A stretch of 64,000 nucleotides of DNA from Prochlorococcus sp. AG-402-N23 (GTDB lineage: Bacteria; Cyanobacteriota; Cyanobacteriia; PCC-6307; Cyanobiaceae). Position 1 is the first letter of the stretch. The number at the start of each line of letters is the position of its first letter. Both the position numbers and the translations under genes were made by a program. The stretch is from NCBI GenBank assembly GCA_003216355.1, contig QCIX01000002.1, forward strand, positions 33,358 to 97,357. Reading direction: 5' to 3'. Below the pieces are notes generated by a model that saw nothing but the letters and a program-made list of their open reading frames with translations, made no database searches and was not told where the DNA came from. Positions 26,119 to 36,867 of this stretch are shown piece by piece.

Positions 26119-27482
26119 TGAAATCACAAATAACTATAAAAAAAATTCAAGAGCTTTTGATTAAAGGAGTTCAAACTATTTATGTGGATGATGATACATC
26201 CAGAAGAATGTGGTGGGCGTCTTTGGAAGTTATTCAAAAAGATTTCCTTTCTCAGTATTATAAACAGGGGGGGATGTGGGTTGCATCGCCTTTGCCAGCT
26301 TTTAATGATAAAAAATTTTTAAATCAACTTCATGGATGGCTTTGGTCTCCTGAGGGGTTTCCATACTTTCAAAATGAGAATGCAGGTTTTTTACCAGTCA
26401 ATAATTCAGAAAAGATAAAAAAAGATTTTGATTTAGTTAGTAATTATAAAGTCTTAAATCTTTGTCAAGAAGATGGCTATGAACCTTTTTTGATGATAAT
26501 CACTCCAAATTTTCAATGCATATTATCAATTGTAGGAGAAAAAGATAAGAAAATTCTATTAATGAAGTGTGATGAAAAAAGCCTTAAACTTTCAATTGAA
26601 TTAATGCATGCAAAATTAAATCAAGAAAATTATGAGGAAGGAGTAAAATTTCGTAATGCAATAAATAATTTAGGAAACCTTAATATTAATAATCAATTTG
26701 AAAAATTATTTTGGCCAATATTATCAGCAAAATTAGCAAACATCACGCCAAATCATAATATACAGAATTCTGTGAAATATGATGAAAAAAATGTGCAAAT
26801 AACTGAAGCAAAATTATTACGTGCAATTTCTCATGAAGTAAGAACTCCTTTGGCAACAATAAGAACCCTAATAAGTTCTACTTTAAAAAAATATAAAATG
26901 GATGAGTCAATGAGAAATCGTTTAATTCAAATAGATAATGAATGTAATGAACAAATTGATAGGTTTGGTTTAATTTTTAATGCAGCAGAATTAGTTGGTA
27001 ATGAAGTGTCATCATTGAATAACTTGGCGAAAATCAATTTAGCCGAAATTTTCAAAAAGCTTGCTCCTTTATGGAATAAACAATTAAACCGTCGTGGTAT
27101 TTCTTTGAAGATAGATATCCCCAAACAACTTCCACAAATTTTGAGTGATTCTGAGAAATTAGAATTAATGTTAAGAGGATTAATTGATAAAAATACTAGA
27201 GGATTAAAAGAAGGAAGTACATTAATTTTAGAATTAAGACCAGCTGGTCAAAAACTCAAACTTCAACTCAAAGTACAAAAATTAGATAACAATCAAAAAG
27301 AAATTTTAAAAAAAGATAACGGTTCTGATATCGGTCCTGTTTTGAATTGGAACCCTCAAACTGGCAGTTTACAACTTAGTCAAAATGCAACTCAAAAGTT
27401 GTTAGCTAGTTTAGGAGGGCATGTTACACAAAGACGTGATACAGGTTTGACAGTATTTTTTCCGATTTCAGATTCAAAATAA
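26118..27482 (+). CDS. Histidine-kinase-like sensor with degenerate ATPase domain
   Basis: A 454-residue protein overlapping rodA by one base. The H-box is clear: RAISHEVRTPLATIRTLI with His239. The N-terminal 200 residues hold no membrane segment and look like a GAF/PAS-like sensor region, including WVASPLPAF and CILSIVGEKDKK. In the C-terminal part the usual N-box asparagines are replaced (LRGLIDKNTRG) and the glycine-rich G1/G2 boxes are not recognisable. Phosphorylation may therefore be weak or absent, or the domain is strongly diverged. No response regulator is adjacent. Confidence 0.75.
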   Translation: MKSQITIKKIQELLIKGVQTIYVDDDTSRRMWWASLEVIQKDFLSQYYKQGGMWVASPLPAFNDKKFLNQLHGWLWSPEGFPYFQNENAGFLPVNNSEKIKKDFDLVSNYKVLNLCQEDGYEPFLMIITPNFQCILSIVGEKDKKILLMKCDEKSLKLSIELMHAKLNQENYEEGVKFRNAINNLGNLNINNQFEKLFWPILSAKLANITPNHNIQNSVKYDEKNVQITEAKLLRAISHEVRTPLATIRTLISSTLKKYKMDESMRNRLIQIDNECNEQIDRFGLIFNAAELVGNEVSSLNNLAKINLAEIFKKLAPLWNKQLNRRGISLKIDIPKQLPQILSDSEKLELMLRGLIDKNTRGLKEGSTLILELRPAGQKLKLQLKVQKLDNNQKEILKKDNGSDIGPVLNWNPQTGSLQLSQNATQKLLASLGGHVTQRRDTGLTVFFPISDSK

Positions 27483-27593
27483 AATTACAAAAAAGTTTTA
27501 AATATATTAATTAATGTAGAAAATTTCATACTAATTTTGAATTTTGCAAAATATGAATGCTAATTTCTTATTAGAAATAACTCAAAATCTAGG

Positions 27594-28016
27594 ATGACTG
27601 AAACTTTAGTTGGTCAATTTCCAAAGCATATAGGAAGTACTGGGGGTTTATTAAACTCAGCAGAAACCGAAGAAAAATATGCAATTGTATGGAAAAGTTC
27701 AAAAGAACAAGCATTTGAATTGCCCACCGGCGGAGCGGCCATAATGCATGAAGGTGATAATTTAATGTACTTTGCAAGAAAAGAACAATGCCTTGCACTT
27801 GGGACACAATTAAGAGCTTTCAAACCAAGAATTGAAGACTTTAAAATCTACCGAATTTTCCCAGGTGGTGATATTGAATTTTTACACCCAAAGGATGGTG
27901 TTTTCCCTGAAAAAGTAAATGAAGGCAGAGAGAAAGTAGGTCATAATCCTAGAAGGATAGGTGAGAATCCTAACCCAGCTGGTTTGAAATTTACAACTAA
28001 GAATACTTTTGATTAA
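27594..28016 (+). CDS. psaD: Photosystem I subunit II
   Basis: A 140-residue stromal-side subunit of photosystem I that docks ferredoxin and holds PsaC in place. It matches PsaD from [12 protein letters not shown] through [13 protein letters not shown], [14 protein letters not shown] and CLALGTQLR to the basic C-terminus [17 protein letters not shown]. Length is standard for cyanobacteria. It is expected to be highly expressed; the 111-base upstream gap must contain the promoter. trpE follows after 59 bases. Confidence 0.98.
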   Translation: MTETLVGQFPKHIGSTGGLLNSAETEEKYAIVWKSSKEQAFELPTGGAAIMHEGDNLMYFARKEQCLALGTQLRAFKPRIEDFKIYRIFPGGDIEFLHPKDGVFPEKVNEGREKVGHNPRRIGENPNPAGLKFTTKNTFD

Positions 28017-28075
28017 CTTCCTTAAAGTTGATATAAAAGAAGAAAATAATTATAATTTGGGCTGACATTATTAAT

Positions 28076-29596
28076 ATGATCAGCTCACAGAAAGATAGTT
28101 TTTTAAAGGCTTACAAAGAAGGTAAAAATTTTATACCTATAGTTGAAACTTGGCCAGCGGATTTAGAGACTCCATTATCGACTTGGTTAAAATTATCTTC
28201 AAAAGATTCCCATGGTGTTTTTCTTGAATCTGTTGAAGGTGGGGAGAATTTGGGTAGGTGGAGTATTGTTGCTACTAAGCCTCTTTGGGAAGCAGTTTGT
28301 TATGGAGAAGAAATAGTTAAAACTTGGAATAATGGCAAAACTGAAACACATAAAGGAGATCCTTTTGATATTTTAAAAAGTTGGACAAAGGAATATAAGT
28401 CAACCATGCTTGAAGAATTACCATCAATTGGCCAGTTATATGGCTCTTGGGGTTATGAATTAATAAATCGAATAGAGCCAAGCGTTCCAATAAATAAAAT
28501 ACCAGAAAATAATATCCCTCATGGTTCCTGGATGTTTTTTGATCAATTAGTTGTTTTTGATCAAATAAAAAGATGTATTACTGCAGTAGTTTATGCAGAT
28601 ACAACTTCTTCTAAAGAGTCTTCGATTGAAGAGTTGTATCTAAACTCAATTTCTAAAATTCAGGAAATTAGAAATTTAATGAGAGTTCCTCTAAAAGAAA
28701 ATGAGTTTTTAGATTGGAATGAAAATGAGAATTTGAATTTAGATTTAAAGAGTAATTGGAAGAAAAAAGATTTTGAGGAAGCAGTTCTCTCTGCAAAAGA
28801 ATATATAAGAAAGGGAGATATCTTCCAAATAGTTATAAGTCAGAGATTTCAAACTCAAGTTAATAATGATCCTTTTAGTTTATATAGAAGTTTGAGGATG
28901 GTTAATCCATCTCCATACATGTCATTTTTTGATTTTGGCTCATGGTATCTGATAGGTTCGAGTCCTGAAGTAATGGTTAGAGCTAAAATAAACAAAAATA
29001 GCGAGATTATCGCAAGTTTAAGACCAATAGCTGGCACAAGACCTAGAGGTATTGATAATCAACAAGACTTAGAACTAGAAAAGGATTTATTAAAAGATCC
29101 AAAAGAGATAGCTGAGCATGTAATGCTAATAGATCTTGGGAGAAATGATCTTGGAAGAGTTTGTGAAATTGGTACTGTGAAGGTCAAGGATTTAATGGTT
29201 ATTGAGAAATATTCACATGTTATGCATATAGTTAGTGAAGTTGAGGGAATCTTAAAAAATAATGCTGATGTATGGGATTTGCTAAAAGCATCTTTTCCAG
29301 CTGGGACAGTGACTGGTGCGCCAAAAATAAGAGCTATGCAATTGATTAAACACTTTGAAAAAGATCCTAGAGGACCTTATGCTGGTGTTTACGGATCTAT
29401 TGATATCAATGGTGCATTAAATACTGCAATTACCATAAGAACTATGATAGTTAAACCCTCAAGAGATGGGAAATATAATGTTTCAGTCCAAGCAGGAGCA
29501 GGAATAGTTGCTGATTCTTTTCCTGAAAATGAATATCAAGAGACAATTAATAAAGCGAAGGGGATACTAAAAGCATTAGCCTGTTTGAATAAATAA
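28076..29596 (+). CDS. trpE: Anthranilate synthase component I
   Basis: A 506-residue chorismate-using enzyme that makes anthranilate for tryptophan. The C-terminal chorismate-binding domain carries GDIFQIVISQRF, the PSPYMSFFDF block, IAGTRPRG, DLGRNDLGRVCEIGTVKV, FPAGTVTGAPKIRAMQ and the closing PYAGVYGSIDINGALNTAI. The N-terminal part (FLESVEGGENLGRWS) carries the usual feedback-site region of TrpE. The glutaminase subunit TrpG is not adjacent. gshA begins directly after its stop. Confidence 0.95.
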   Translation: MISSQKDSFLKAYKEGKNFIPIVETWPADLETPLSTWLKLSSKDSHGVFLESVEGGENLGRWSIVATKPLWEAVCYGEEIVKTWNNGKTETHKGDPFDILKSWTKEYKSTMLEELPSIGQLYGSWGYELINRIEPSVPINKIPENNIPHGSWMFFDQLVVFDQIKRCITAVVYADTTSSKESSIEELYLNSISKIQEIRNLMRVPLKENEFLDWNENENLNLDLKSNWKKKDFEEAVLSAKEYIRKGDIFQIVISQRFQTQVNNDPFSLYRSLRMVNPSPYMSFFDFGSWYLIGSSPEVMVRAKINKNSEIIASLRPIAGTRPRGIDNQQDLELEKDLLKDPKEIAEHVMLIDLGRNDLGRVCEIGTVKVKDLMVIEKYSHVMHIVSEVEGILKNNADVWDLLKASFPAGTVTGAPKIRAMQLIKHFEKDPRGPYAGVYGSIDINGALNTAITIRTMIVKPSRDGKYNVSVQAGAGIVADSFPENEYQETINKAKGILKALACLNK

Positions 29597-30715
29597 ATGA
29601 GTAAAGATAATCTTTATAAAGGTTTTGAGGTGGAACTTTTTACAGGTTCTTTAGATTCTCATATTGGTGTTTCAGCTGATATTGAGAAAAAATTTTCTGA
29701 TTTTGTAAAAGAGCCAGATAACAGAAATGTGGAATACATAACAACACCTGAAAAAGACTACGGTTCTTTATATAAGAAATTAATAACTCCAAGAAAAAAG
29801 TTAAGGAAGTGGCTAAATACTAAAAATTTAACAATCATTCCTTCATCAACTCTTTGTTTTAAACACGATATTAAATTTCAAAGATCTGATATTGACAACG
29901 CCTATCACCAATTTATTCAAGATAATTATGGAATATCTATTGCAACTTCAAGTGTCCATATAAACATAGGAATAGATGATTTAGATAAACTTTTTACAGC
30001 TATAAGACTTATAAGATCTGAGGCTGCTCTATATCTATCATTAAGTGCTAGTTCACCTTTTTTAAATAATAAAATTACGAATAATCACTCTCAGAGATGG
30101 ATCCAGTTTCCTAAAACACCTAGTAGAGTGCCTTTTTTTGTAAATCATAATTCTTATATCGACTGGATAGAGGAAAATATATCTAATAAAAAAATGCAAA
30201 ATATTAGGCATTTTTGGTCATCAATCCGACCAAATGGTCCCCAAAGACCTTTAATTCTTGATCGTTTGGAATTAAGAATTTGTGATTTTGTTCACGATAT
30301 TAATCTACTGTTAGGGATAACGGCCATGATAGAACTAAGGATTTTAAATCTTTTTGAAAATATACATACCTTAGATCCTATGAATGCTAGTATTTTTTCT
30401 ATGGATGAGTTGTCAGAAATATGTGATCAAAATGAAATTAATGCTGCTAAAGATAGTCTGAATTCAGAGTTAATTCACTGGCAAGATGGCAAAAAACTTA
30501 TTTGTAGAGAATGGATTCAAAACTTATTATCAGATTTATCACCCACAGCAGAAGACTTTGGTATGAAACATCTTTTAGATCCTATATATAAAGTGCTTGA
30601 AGAAGGCAATCAATCTATGAAATGGATAAATCAATATGAAAAAGGCCTTTCTATTGAGCAGATAATGAAAATTTCTATCGAAGATATGATTAGGAGTGAG
30701 GCTGAGAATGTTTGA
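29597..30715 (+). CDS. gshA: Glutamate-cysteine ligase, cyanobacterial type
   Basis: A 372-residue enzyme that joins glutamate and cysteine in the first step of glutathione synthesis. The N-terminal GFEVELFTGS, the ATSSVHINIGIDD segment near residue 115, LRLIRSEAALYLSLSASSPF-like core and the RPNGPQRPLILDRLELRICDF block fit the cyanobacterial and proteobacterial GshA-type group rather than the E. coli type. It starts on the base after the trpE stop, so both are on one transcript. The family call is from general similarity. Confidence 0.85.
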   Translation: MSKDNLYKGFEVELFTGSLDSHIGVSADIEKKFSDFVKEPDNRNVEYITTPEKDYGSLYKKLITPRKKLRKWLNTKNLTIIPSSTLCFKHDIKFQRSDIDNAYHQFIQDNYGISIATSSVHINIGIDDLDKLFTAIRLIRSEAALYLSLSASSPFLNNKITNNHSQRWIQFPKTPSRVPFFVNHNSYIDWIEENISNKKMQNIRHFWSSIRPNGPQRPLILDRLELRICDFVHDINLLLGITAMIELRILNLFENIHTLDPMNASIFSMDELSEICDQNEINAAKDSLNSELIHWQDGKKLICREWIQNLLSDLSPTAEDFGMKHLLDPIYKVLEEGNQSMKWINQYEKGLSIEQIMKISIEDMIRSEAENV

Positions 30716-30768
30716 TTATTTAAATAAACATTTGATCTGAACATTTTCACTTGTGACATAATGATTAT

Positions 30769-33738
30769 ATGGAATCTTTTCGACAGATAAAAAATAATAA
30801 CGTGGATCTGATAAGTAACTATGATCCACTTGATAAAAATCGTCTTTTAATAGAAGATCTATGGGAATCTGTACTCAGAGAAGAATGCCCAGGTGATCAA
30901 GCAGAGAGATTGATACAGCTTAAAGAATTAAGTTATTCAAAACAAATTGATGGTGATAGTTCAAAAACTTTTAAAAATGAAATAGTTGATATTGTAAATT
31001 CTATGGATTTAGCAGAATCAATTGCAGCAGCAAGGGCGTTTTCATTGTATTTTCAACTCGTGAATATTTTGGAACAAAGAGTTGAGGAAGATAGATATAT
31101 TCAGAGCTTTACCAATAAGGATGTTCAAAAATCGCCCGACAATCTTGATCCTTTTGCTCCAGCATTGGCTAGGCAAAATGCTCCAGTAACTTTCAGAGAG
31201 TTATTTTACAGGCTAAGGAAATTAAATGTACCACCAGGGAAATTAGAAGAGTTACTGCAGGAAATGGATATCCGTTTAGTTTTTACTGCGCATCCTACTG
31301 AGATAGTAAGACATACGATTAGACATAAGCAAACAAGAGTAGCAAATTTGTTGAAAAAAATACAGATCGAGCAATTTCTAACAAAAGAAGAAACAAATTC
31401 TCTAAAAACCCAATTAAAAGAGGAAGTAAGACTTTGGTGGAGAACAGATGAATTGCATCAATTTAAACCATCAGTTTTAGACGAAGTAGATTATGCCTTG
31501 CATTATTTTCAGCAAGTTTTATTTAATGCCATGCCTCAATTAAGGGGTAGAATCACTGAAGCACTAACAGAAAATTATCCAGATGTTCAGTTGCCCTCTG
31601 AATCTTTTTGTAACTTCGGTTCTTGGGTAGGCTCCGATAGGGACGGTAATCCATCGGTCACTCCTGAGATAACATGGAGAACTGCTTGCTATCAAAGGCA
31701 GTTGATGTTGGAAAGATATATTATTGCGACATCTAATCTTAGAGATCAATTAAGTATCTCGATGCAATGGAGTCAAGTCAGTTCTTCTCTATTAGAGTCA
31801 CTCGAAACGGACAGGGTTAAGTTTCCTGAAATCTATGAAGCTAGGGCTACAAGGTATAGATCAGAACCTTATAGATTGAAATTAAGTTATATTTTAGAAA
31901 AATTAAGGTTAACACAAGAAAGAAATAATTTATTAGCTGATAATGGTTGGAAATTTGACTTAGAGGGAGAAATTGATGACAAGAATCTAGATAAAGTTGA
32001 AAACTTATATTACAAGTCAGTCAGCGAATTTACTTATGATCTCGAATTAATTAAAAACAGCCTTATTAGTACAGATTTAACTTGCGATTCTGTAAACACT
32101 TTACTTACTCAGGTTCATATTTTTGGATTTTCTTTGGCAAGTTTAGATATTCGTCAAGAGAGTACAAGGCATAGTGACGCTATACAAGAGCTTACAAATT
32201 ATCTTGATTTATCTGTTCAATATGACCAAATGTCTGAGGAAGAAAAAATTAAATGGCTTATAGACGAATTAAATACAAAAAGGCCTCTTATTCCACCTGA
32301 TGTTAACTGGACAAAAACTACAGAAGAAACTTTTTCAGTTTTTAAAATGGTTAAGAGACTACAGCAAGAATTTGGAAGTCGCATTTGTCATTCTTATGTA
32401 ATTTCAATGAGTCATAGTGCATCTGATTTACTTGAAGTTCTCTTACTGGCAAAAGAAATGGGACTTCTTGATCAAAATTCACAAAAGTCAAAATTATTAG
32501 TTGTTCCTCTGTTTGAAACTGTAGAAGACCTTAAAAGAGCACCTGAAGTAATGGAAAAGTTGTTTAAATTAGATTTCTATAGATCACTACTGCCAAAAGT
32601 GGGTGAATCTTTTAAACCTCTTCAAGAATTAATGCTTGGATATTCTGATAGCAACAAAGATTCGGGTTTTGTTTCTAGTAACTGGGAAATTCATAGAGCT
32701 CAAATAGCTCTTCAAAATCTTTCAAGTAGAAATAACATATTGCTAAGACTTTTTCATGGCAGAGGCGGTTCTGTAGGGAGAGGCGGAGGACCAGCCTATC
32801 AGGCAATATTGGCTCAACCAAGCGGCACTTTAAAAGGGCGCATAAAAATAACAGAACAAGGTGAAGTTTTAGCTTCTAAATATAGTCTTCCTGAACTGGC
32901 TTTGTACAATCTTGAGACTGTCACTACAGCGGTTATTCAAAATAGTTTGGTAAATAGCAGACTTGACGCTACTCCAGAATGGAATCAATTAATGTCTAGG
33001 TTGGCAGAAACATCAAGATCTCACTACAGAAAATTAGTGCATGAGAATCCTGATTTGTTAAATTTCTTTCAAGAGGTTACTCCAATAGAAGAAATAAGTA
33101 AATTACAGATATCTAGTAGGCCTGCTAGAAGAAAAAAAGGTGCTAAAGATTTGTCAAGTTTAAGAGCTATTCCATGGGTTTTTGGTTGGACACAAAGTAG
33201 ATTTCTTTTACCAAGTTGGTTTGGAGTAGGCACTGCATTGTCATCTGAATTAAATTCAGATCCACAACAAATTGAATTATTGAGAGTTCTGCATCAAAGA
33301 TGGCCATTTTTTAGGATGCTTATATCCAAGGTAGAAATGACATTATCTAAGGTGGATTTGGAAGTTGCTAGATATTATGTTGATACTCTTGGCAGTAAAG
33401 AAAACAAAGATTCTTTTGATGATATTTTTGAAGTAATTTCTAAAGAATATAATCTTACAAAATCTTTAATACTTGAAATTACTGGTAAAAATAAGCTCCT
33501 AGAATCTGATAGAGACTTGAAATCATCAGTAAGCTTGAGAAATAAGACAATTATCCCATTAGGGTTTTTGCAGGTTTCACTTTTAAGAAGACTAAGAGAC
33601 CAGACGAGACAACCCCCAATAAGCGAATTTTTTATAGATAAAGATGAATCTAGTAGAGCTTACAGCAGAAGTGAACTATTGAGGGGGGCACTTTTAACTA
33701 TTAATGGTATAGCAGCTGGTATGAGAAATACAGGTTGA
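30769..33738 (+). CDS. ppc: Phosphoenolpyruvate carboxylase
   Basis: A 989-residue enzyme fixing bicarbonate onto PEP to form oxaloacetate, replenishing the TCA pathway for amino-acid synthesis. The first catalytic region [17 protein letters not shown] holds His175. The second, [12 protein letters not shown], and the glycine-rich loop [19 protein letters not shown] are intact, as is the C-terminal [11 protein letters not shown] tail. Full length, no disruption. It precedes a small acetyltransferase-like gene by 3 bases. Confidence 0.98.
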   Translation: MESFRQIKNNNVDLISNYDPLDKNRLLIEDLWESVLREECPGDQAERLIQLKELSYSKQIDGDSSKTFKNEIVDIVNSMDLAESIAAARAFSLYFQLVNILEQRVEEDRYIQSFTNKDVQKSPDNLDPFAPALARQNAPVTFRELFYRLRKLNVPPGKLEELLQEMDIRLVFTAHPTEIVRHTIRHKQTRVANLLKKIQIEQFLTKEETNSLKTQLKEEVRLWWRTDELHQFKPSVLDEVDYALHYFQQVLFNAMPQLRGRITEALTENYPDVQLPSESFCNFGSWVGSDRDGNPSVTPEITWRTACYQRQLMLERYIIATSNLRDQLSISMQWSQVSSSLLESLETDRVKFPEIYEARATRYRSEPYRLKLSYILEKLRLTQERNNLLADNGWKFDLEGEIDDKNLDKVENLYYKSVSEFTYDLELIKNSLISTDLTCDSVNTLLTQVHIFGFSLASLDIRQESTRHSDAIQELTNYLDLSVQYDQMSEEEKIKWLIDELNTKRPLIPPDVNWTKTTEETFSVFKMVKRLQQEFGSRICHSYVISMSHSASDLLEVLLLAKEMGLLDQNSQKSKLLVVPLFETVEDLKRAPEVMEKLFKLDFYRSLLPKVGESFKPLQELMLGYSDSNKDSGFVSSNWEIHRAQIALQNLSSRNNILLRLFHGRGGSVGRGGGPAYQAILAQPSGTLKGRIKITEQGEVLASKYSLPELALYNLETVTTAVIQNSLVNSRLDATPEWNQLMSRLAETSRSHYRKLVHENPDLLNFFQEVTPIEEISKLQISSRPARRKKGAKDLSSLRAIPWVFGWTQSRFLLPSWFGVGTALSSELNSDPQQIELLRVLHQRWPFFRMLISKVEMTLSKVDLEVARYYVDTLGSKENKDSFDDIFEVISKEYNLTKSLILEITGKNKLLESDRDLKSSVSLRNKTIIPLGFLQVSLLRRLRDQTRQPPISEFFIDKDESSRAYSRSELLRGALLTINGIAAGMRNTG

Positions 33739-33741
33739 TAA

Positions 33742-34188
33742 TTGCAATATTTTTCTAAAAAAAAACTTGTTCTTCCAGAAGGTTATTTTGTTAACTCTTC
33801 TCAAATCCCATTAGCTAAAGAAGTTAACAAACTTTTAGCGAATTGTGGTTGTGAGACATTTCCCATAAAACCTCTTTCTGAGGCTATTGAGAAAAGTAAT
33901 TTCTTTTTTACCATAGAGAATGAATTAAAAAATAAATTATATGGCTTTGTAAGGGTTACGTCCGACAGAGGATTGAATGCTAACTTGTGGAATTTAAGTG
34001 CATTGCCAGGTAATAATCAGCAACTTTATTATTCAATATTGCTACAAGTAACTCTTGAGAAAATAAATAGAGAAATGCCTGGATGCAGTATTTCTGTACA
34101 AGCTCCAGTATCTTCGTTTTTAAGTTTAGAGGAAAATGGATTTATACTTGATCCAAATGGAATAAGAGTAATGGGATATAAACTTTAA
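33742..34188 (+). CDS. GNAT-like acetyltransferase-fold protein
   Basis: A 148-residue protein starting at TTG 33742, three bases after ppc. The strand-rich core LYGFVRVTSDRGLNANLWNL resembles the central strands of GNAT N-acetyltransferases, and FLSLEENGFILDPNGIRVMGYKL matches the typical GNAT C-terminal strand pair. The acetyl-CoA pyrophosphate loop (R/QxxGxG/A) is not clear, so activity is uncertain. No partner is indicated by the context beyond co-transcription with ppc. Confidence 0.6.
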   Translation: MQYFSKKKLVLPEGYFVNSSQIPLAKEVNKLLANCGCETFPIKPLSEAIEKSNFFFTIENELKNKLYGFVRVTSDRGLNANLWNLSALPGNNQQLYYSILLQVTLEKINREMPGCSISVQAPVSSFLSLEENGFILDPNGIRVMGYKL

Positions 34189-34199
34189 AAATCATATTA

Positions 34200-34273
34200 C
34201 GAGCATGGAGGGATTCGAACCCCCGACTCTCAGAACCGGAATCTGATGCTCTATCCAACTGAGCTACATGCCC
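34200..34273 (-). tRNA. tRNA-Arg (CCG anticodon)
   Basis: A 74-nt cloverleaf on the minus strand: acceptor GGGCATG pairs with CATGCTC, the D-arm is GCTC/GAGC, the anticodon stem is TCAGA/TCTGA around TTCCGGT (anticodon CCG), and the T-arm has GTTCGAATC. Discriminator G; no encoded CCA. It reads the CGG arginine codon and lies between two plus-strand genes. Confidence 0.95.
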
Positions 34274-34329
34274 TTTAATTTTTCAATTTCTTTAAAGAAA
34301 ATCTAAATATTTTAAACTTAGCTAATTTA

Positions 34330-35442
34330 ATGAATGAATGCACAAAAAACATTTTTTTAAATAAATTAAAAATTAAAAATTTTCGGAACCATAAAAGTTT
34401 TGAAATTGATTTGAAAGAGCAAAGAGCAATTGTTCTTGGCTGTAATGGTATTGGCAAGTCAAATTTACTTGAATCGGTTGAATTTTTAAGTCAATTAAAA
34501 TCTAATCGTGCACTAAGCGATAAAGATTTAATAGAGAACGATAGTGATATGGCTGTAGTTATAGGACAGATAAATTTTAAAGATGATTTAAAATTAAATT
34601 TATTCCGAAAAGGCCCTAAGAGAATTTATGTCAATGAATCAATCTTGAAAAGACAGAGTGAAATAAAGAATTATATACGGAGTGTATGTTTCTGTTCAAA
34701 TGATATAGATATTGTTAGAAGTGAACCCAGTTATCGAAGAACATGGATTGATAAAGTCGTATCTCAGCTTGAACCAGTATATTTTGATCTGATAATTAGA
34801 TTTAACAGGCTTTTAAAACAAAGAAGTCATTTTTGGCGTTCGGAAAGTTTCTTAAAAACCCAATCCACAGATATTGTTGAAAGCTTTGATATTCAAATGT
34901 CAATAATAAGTACAAGAATTTTTAGACGAAGAAGAAGAGCTTTATTAAAAATAAAACCATATGTTGAATATTGGCATAATTATTTAAGTAAATCTAAAGA
35001 GCAAATAAGCATAAATTATCTTTCGGGGATACAGAATATAAGTCCAGAAGAAGAAGAAGAAGAAGTTATTAGTAAAAAAATAGCAGAACAACTATTAAAT
35101 CAGCGTTCAATAGAATCATTAACTGGTAAATGTAATTTTGGCCCTCATCGTGATGATGTTGAGTTTCTTATTAATAATATTTCAGTTAGAAAATATGGTT
35201 CATCAGGACAGCAAAGGACTTTTATCTTGGCTTTGAAGATGGCTGAACTAGATTTATTAACTAAAACATTAAATGTCCCTCCAATACTTATATTGGATGA
35301 TGTCTTGGCTGAATTAGATTTAACCAGACAAAATTTGTTATTAAATTCTGTTGGTAAAGATAGTCAATGTTTTATAAGTGCGACGCATTTAGATAAATTT
35401 AATCAGTCTTTCTTAGCCTCGTCACAAATGATTCACTTATAA
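34330..35442 (+). CDS. recF: DNA replication and repair protein RecF
   Basis: A 370-residue SMC-like ATPase that loads RecA at gaps with RecO and RecR. The Walker A motif GCNGIGKSN spans about residues 38-46. The signature SSGQQRTFILALK and the Walker B ILILDDVLAELD complete the ATPase site. The N-terminal LKIKNFRNHKSFEIDL is the usual RecF start. Complete length. It lies 57 bases beyond tRNA-Arg and 51 bases before speH. Confidence 0.95.
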   Translation: MNECTKNIFLNKLKIKNFRNHKSFEIDLKEQRAIVLGCNGIGKSNLLESVEFLSQLKSNRALSDKDLIENDSDMAVVIGQINFKDDLKLNLFRKGPKRIYVNESILKRQSEIKNYIRSVCFCSNDIDIVRSEPSYRRTWIDKVVSQLEPVYFDLIIRFNRLLKQRSHFWRSESFLKTQSTDIVESFDIQMSIISTRIFRRRRRALLKIKPYVEYWHNYLSKSKEQISINYLSGIQNISPEEEEEEVISKKIAEQLLNQRSIESLTGKCNFGPHRDDVEFLINNISVRKYGSSGQQRTFILALKMAELDLLTKTLNVPPILILDDVLAELDLTRQNLLLNSVGKDSQCFISATHLDKFNQSFLASSQMIHL

Positions 35443-35493
35443 TTCAAAAATGCCTGATTTTTAGCTAATCTTAAATTCATATAAATTTCTTAA

Positions 35494-35928
35494 ATGGAAA
35501 TCTACAAAGAAAATCAAATTTTAAGGTCGTTTCATGATGATCATAAATTAAGTCATCAAAGTAAACACCTTTTGTTGGAACTTTATAGATGCGATTGCGA
35601 AAAATTAAATGACGAATCCTTTTTGCGCTGTACTTTACACAGAGCTGCTAAATTGGCAAATGCAACAGTTCTGAATTTGATAAGTAATAAATTTGATCCT
35701 CAAGGGGTTACAGCAATCGCATTACTGGCTGAATCTCATATTTCAATACATACTTGGCCTGAGTCTAATTATTCTGCAGTCGATATTTTTACATGTGGTA
35801 AAAATATGATGCCTGAACTAGCTAGTCAATATTTAATTGAATCTTTAGTAGCAAAAGAACATTCTTTGCGTGTTATTGAACGAAATCCACCTTCAGCAGT
35901 CCCTAAACAGATCAGAACAGTTGTTTGA
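35494..35928 (+). CDS. speH: S-adenosylmethionine decarboxylase proenzyme (short form)
   Basis: A 144-residue prokaryotic AdoMet decarboxylase. It self-cleaves before Ser81 in LAESHISIHTWPES, turning that serine into the pyruvoyl cofactor. The adjacent HTWPE and the downstream cysteine (IFTCG) are the standard catalytic neighbours. It supplies decarboxylated AdoMet for spermidine-type polyamines. It ends 6 bases from the convergent larE. Confidence 0.95.
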   Translation: MEIYKENQILRSFHDDHKLSHQSKHLLLELYRCDCEKLNDESFLRCTLHRAAKLANATVLNLISNKFDPQGVTAIALLAESHISIHTWPESNYSAVDIFTCGKNMMPELASQYLIESLVAKEHSLRVIERNPPSAVPKQIRTVV

Positions 35929-35934
35929 AAATAT

Positions 35935-36759
35935 TTACCTATTTAATTTTCCGCTTACTAGTCCCTCAAGATCTAAACTTGTGCAATTAAATCCTAAATT
36001 AGAAAAATATTGAACTAACTCACTAAAATTATAGTTGTTAAAAAAATGCTTTAATTCATTTTTTGGGATTTCTATTCTTGCAGTTGAGCCTTGGCATCTA
36101 ACTCTAACCTCTGATAATCCACATTCTTTAAGATATTCTTCTGCTTTCTCAACCATTTTTAACCTCTCACTAGTTATTTCATGGCCATAAGGAAATCTTG
36201 ATGATAAGCAAGGTTGAGCAGGTTTATCCCACCAAGGAAAACCCAATGCTCTTGATATATCCCTAATGTCTTGTTTTGAGACTTTAAATTTTGCAAGGGG
36301 AGAGATAACTCCTGCTTGTTTTGAGGCTTGTATACCTGGTCTGTAATCTTTAAGATCATCCAGATTGACTCCATCTAAAACAATCTTGTAATTAAGTTTT
36401 TTTGAGAGGTAAGTTGTATGTTTGTGAAGCTCTTTTTTGCATGCAAAGCACCTATCCTTAGGATTTTCACTGTAAGTTGATTGGTCTAATTCTGATGTTT
36501 TAATTTCTAAATGCTTTACTCCAATCCATTTTGCTTGCCTACTTGCTTCTTCACGAAGAGTATTAGCTAATGCTGGAGAAATACCAGTTATGGCAATTGC
36601 TTTGCTACCTAATTGCTCGAATGCTAATGATGCTACTAATGTACTGTCAACTCCTCCGGAATAAGCAATACAAACACTATCAAGATTCTTAATGTATCTT
36701 CTAATTGTATAAAGTTTTTCACTTTGTTCATCAGAGAGAATTTCTAGTTGATTGAACAT
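35935..36759 (-). CDS. larE: LarE-like ATP-dependent sacrificial sulfur transferase
   Basis: A 274-residue PP-loop protein with AYSGGVDST near residue 30 and the GFPWWDKPAQPCLSSRFPYG segment typical of LarE. Known LarE activates a pyridinium carboxylate by adenylation and donates sulfur from its own cysteine for the nickel-pincer cofactor. PCLSSR carries the expected sulfur-donating cysteine. The start is the ATG at 36759; a TTG seven codons upstream is weaker. LarB and LarC are not in this window, so the true product is uncertain. Confidence 0.83.
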   Translation of the reverse strand: MFNQLEILSDEQSEKLYTIRRYIKNLDSVCIAYSGGVDSTLVASLAFEQLGSKAIAITGISPALANTLREEASRQAKWIGVKHLEIKTSELDQSTYSENPKDRCFACKKELHKHTTYLSKKLNYKIVLDGVNLDDLKDYRPGIQASKQAGVISPLAKFKVSKQDIRDISRALGFPWWDKPAQPCLSSRFPYGHEITSERLKMVEKAEEYLKECGLSEVRVRCQGSTARIEIPKNELKHFFNNYNFSELVQYFSNLGFNCTSLDLEGLVSGKLNR

Positions 36760-36867
36760 GCTAATTACTTTAAAATTCAAATTACTTATGAATAGGTTGA
36801 ATTTATTATTAAATTTTTAATAATATTCTTACCTATATATTAGATTAAATTTATTAATTTTGTTCAA

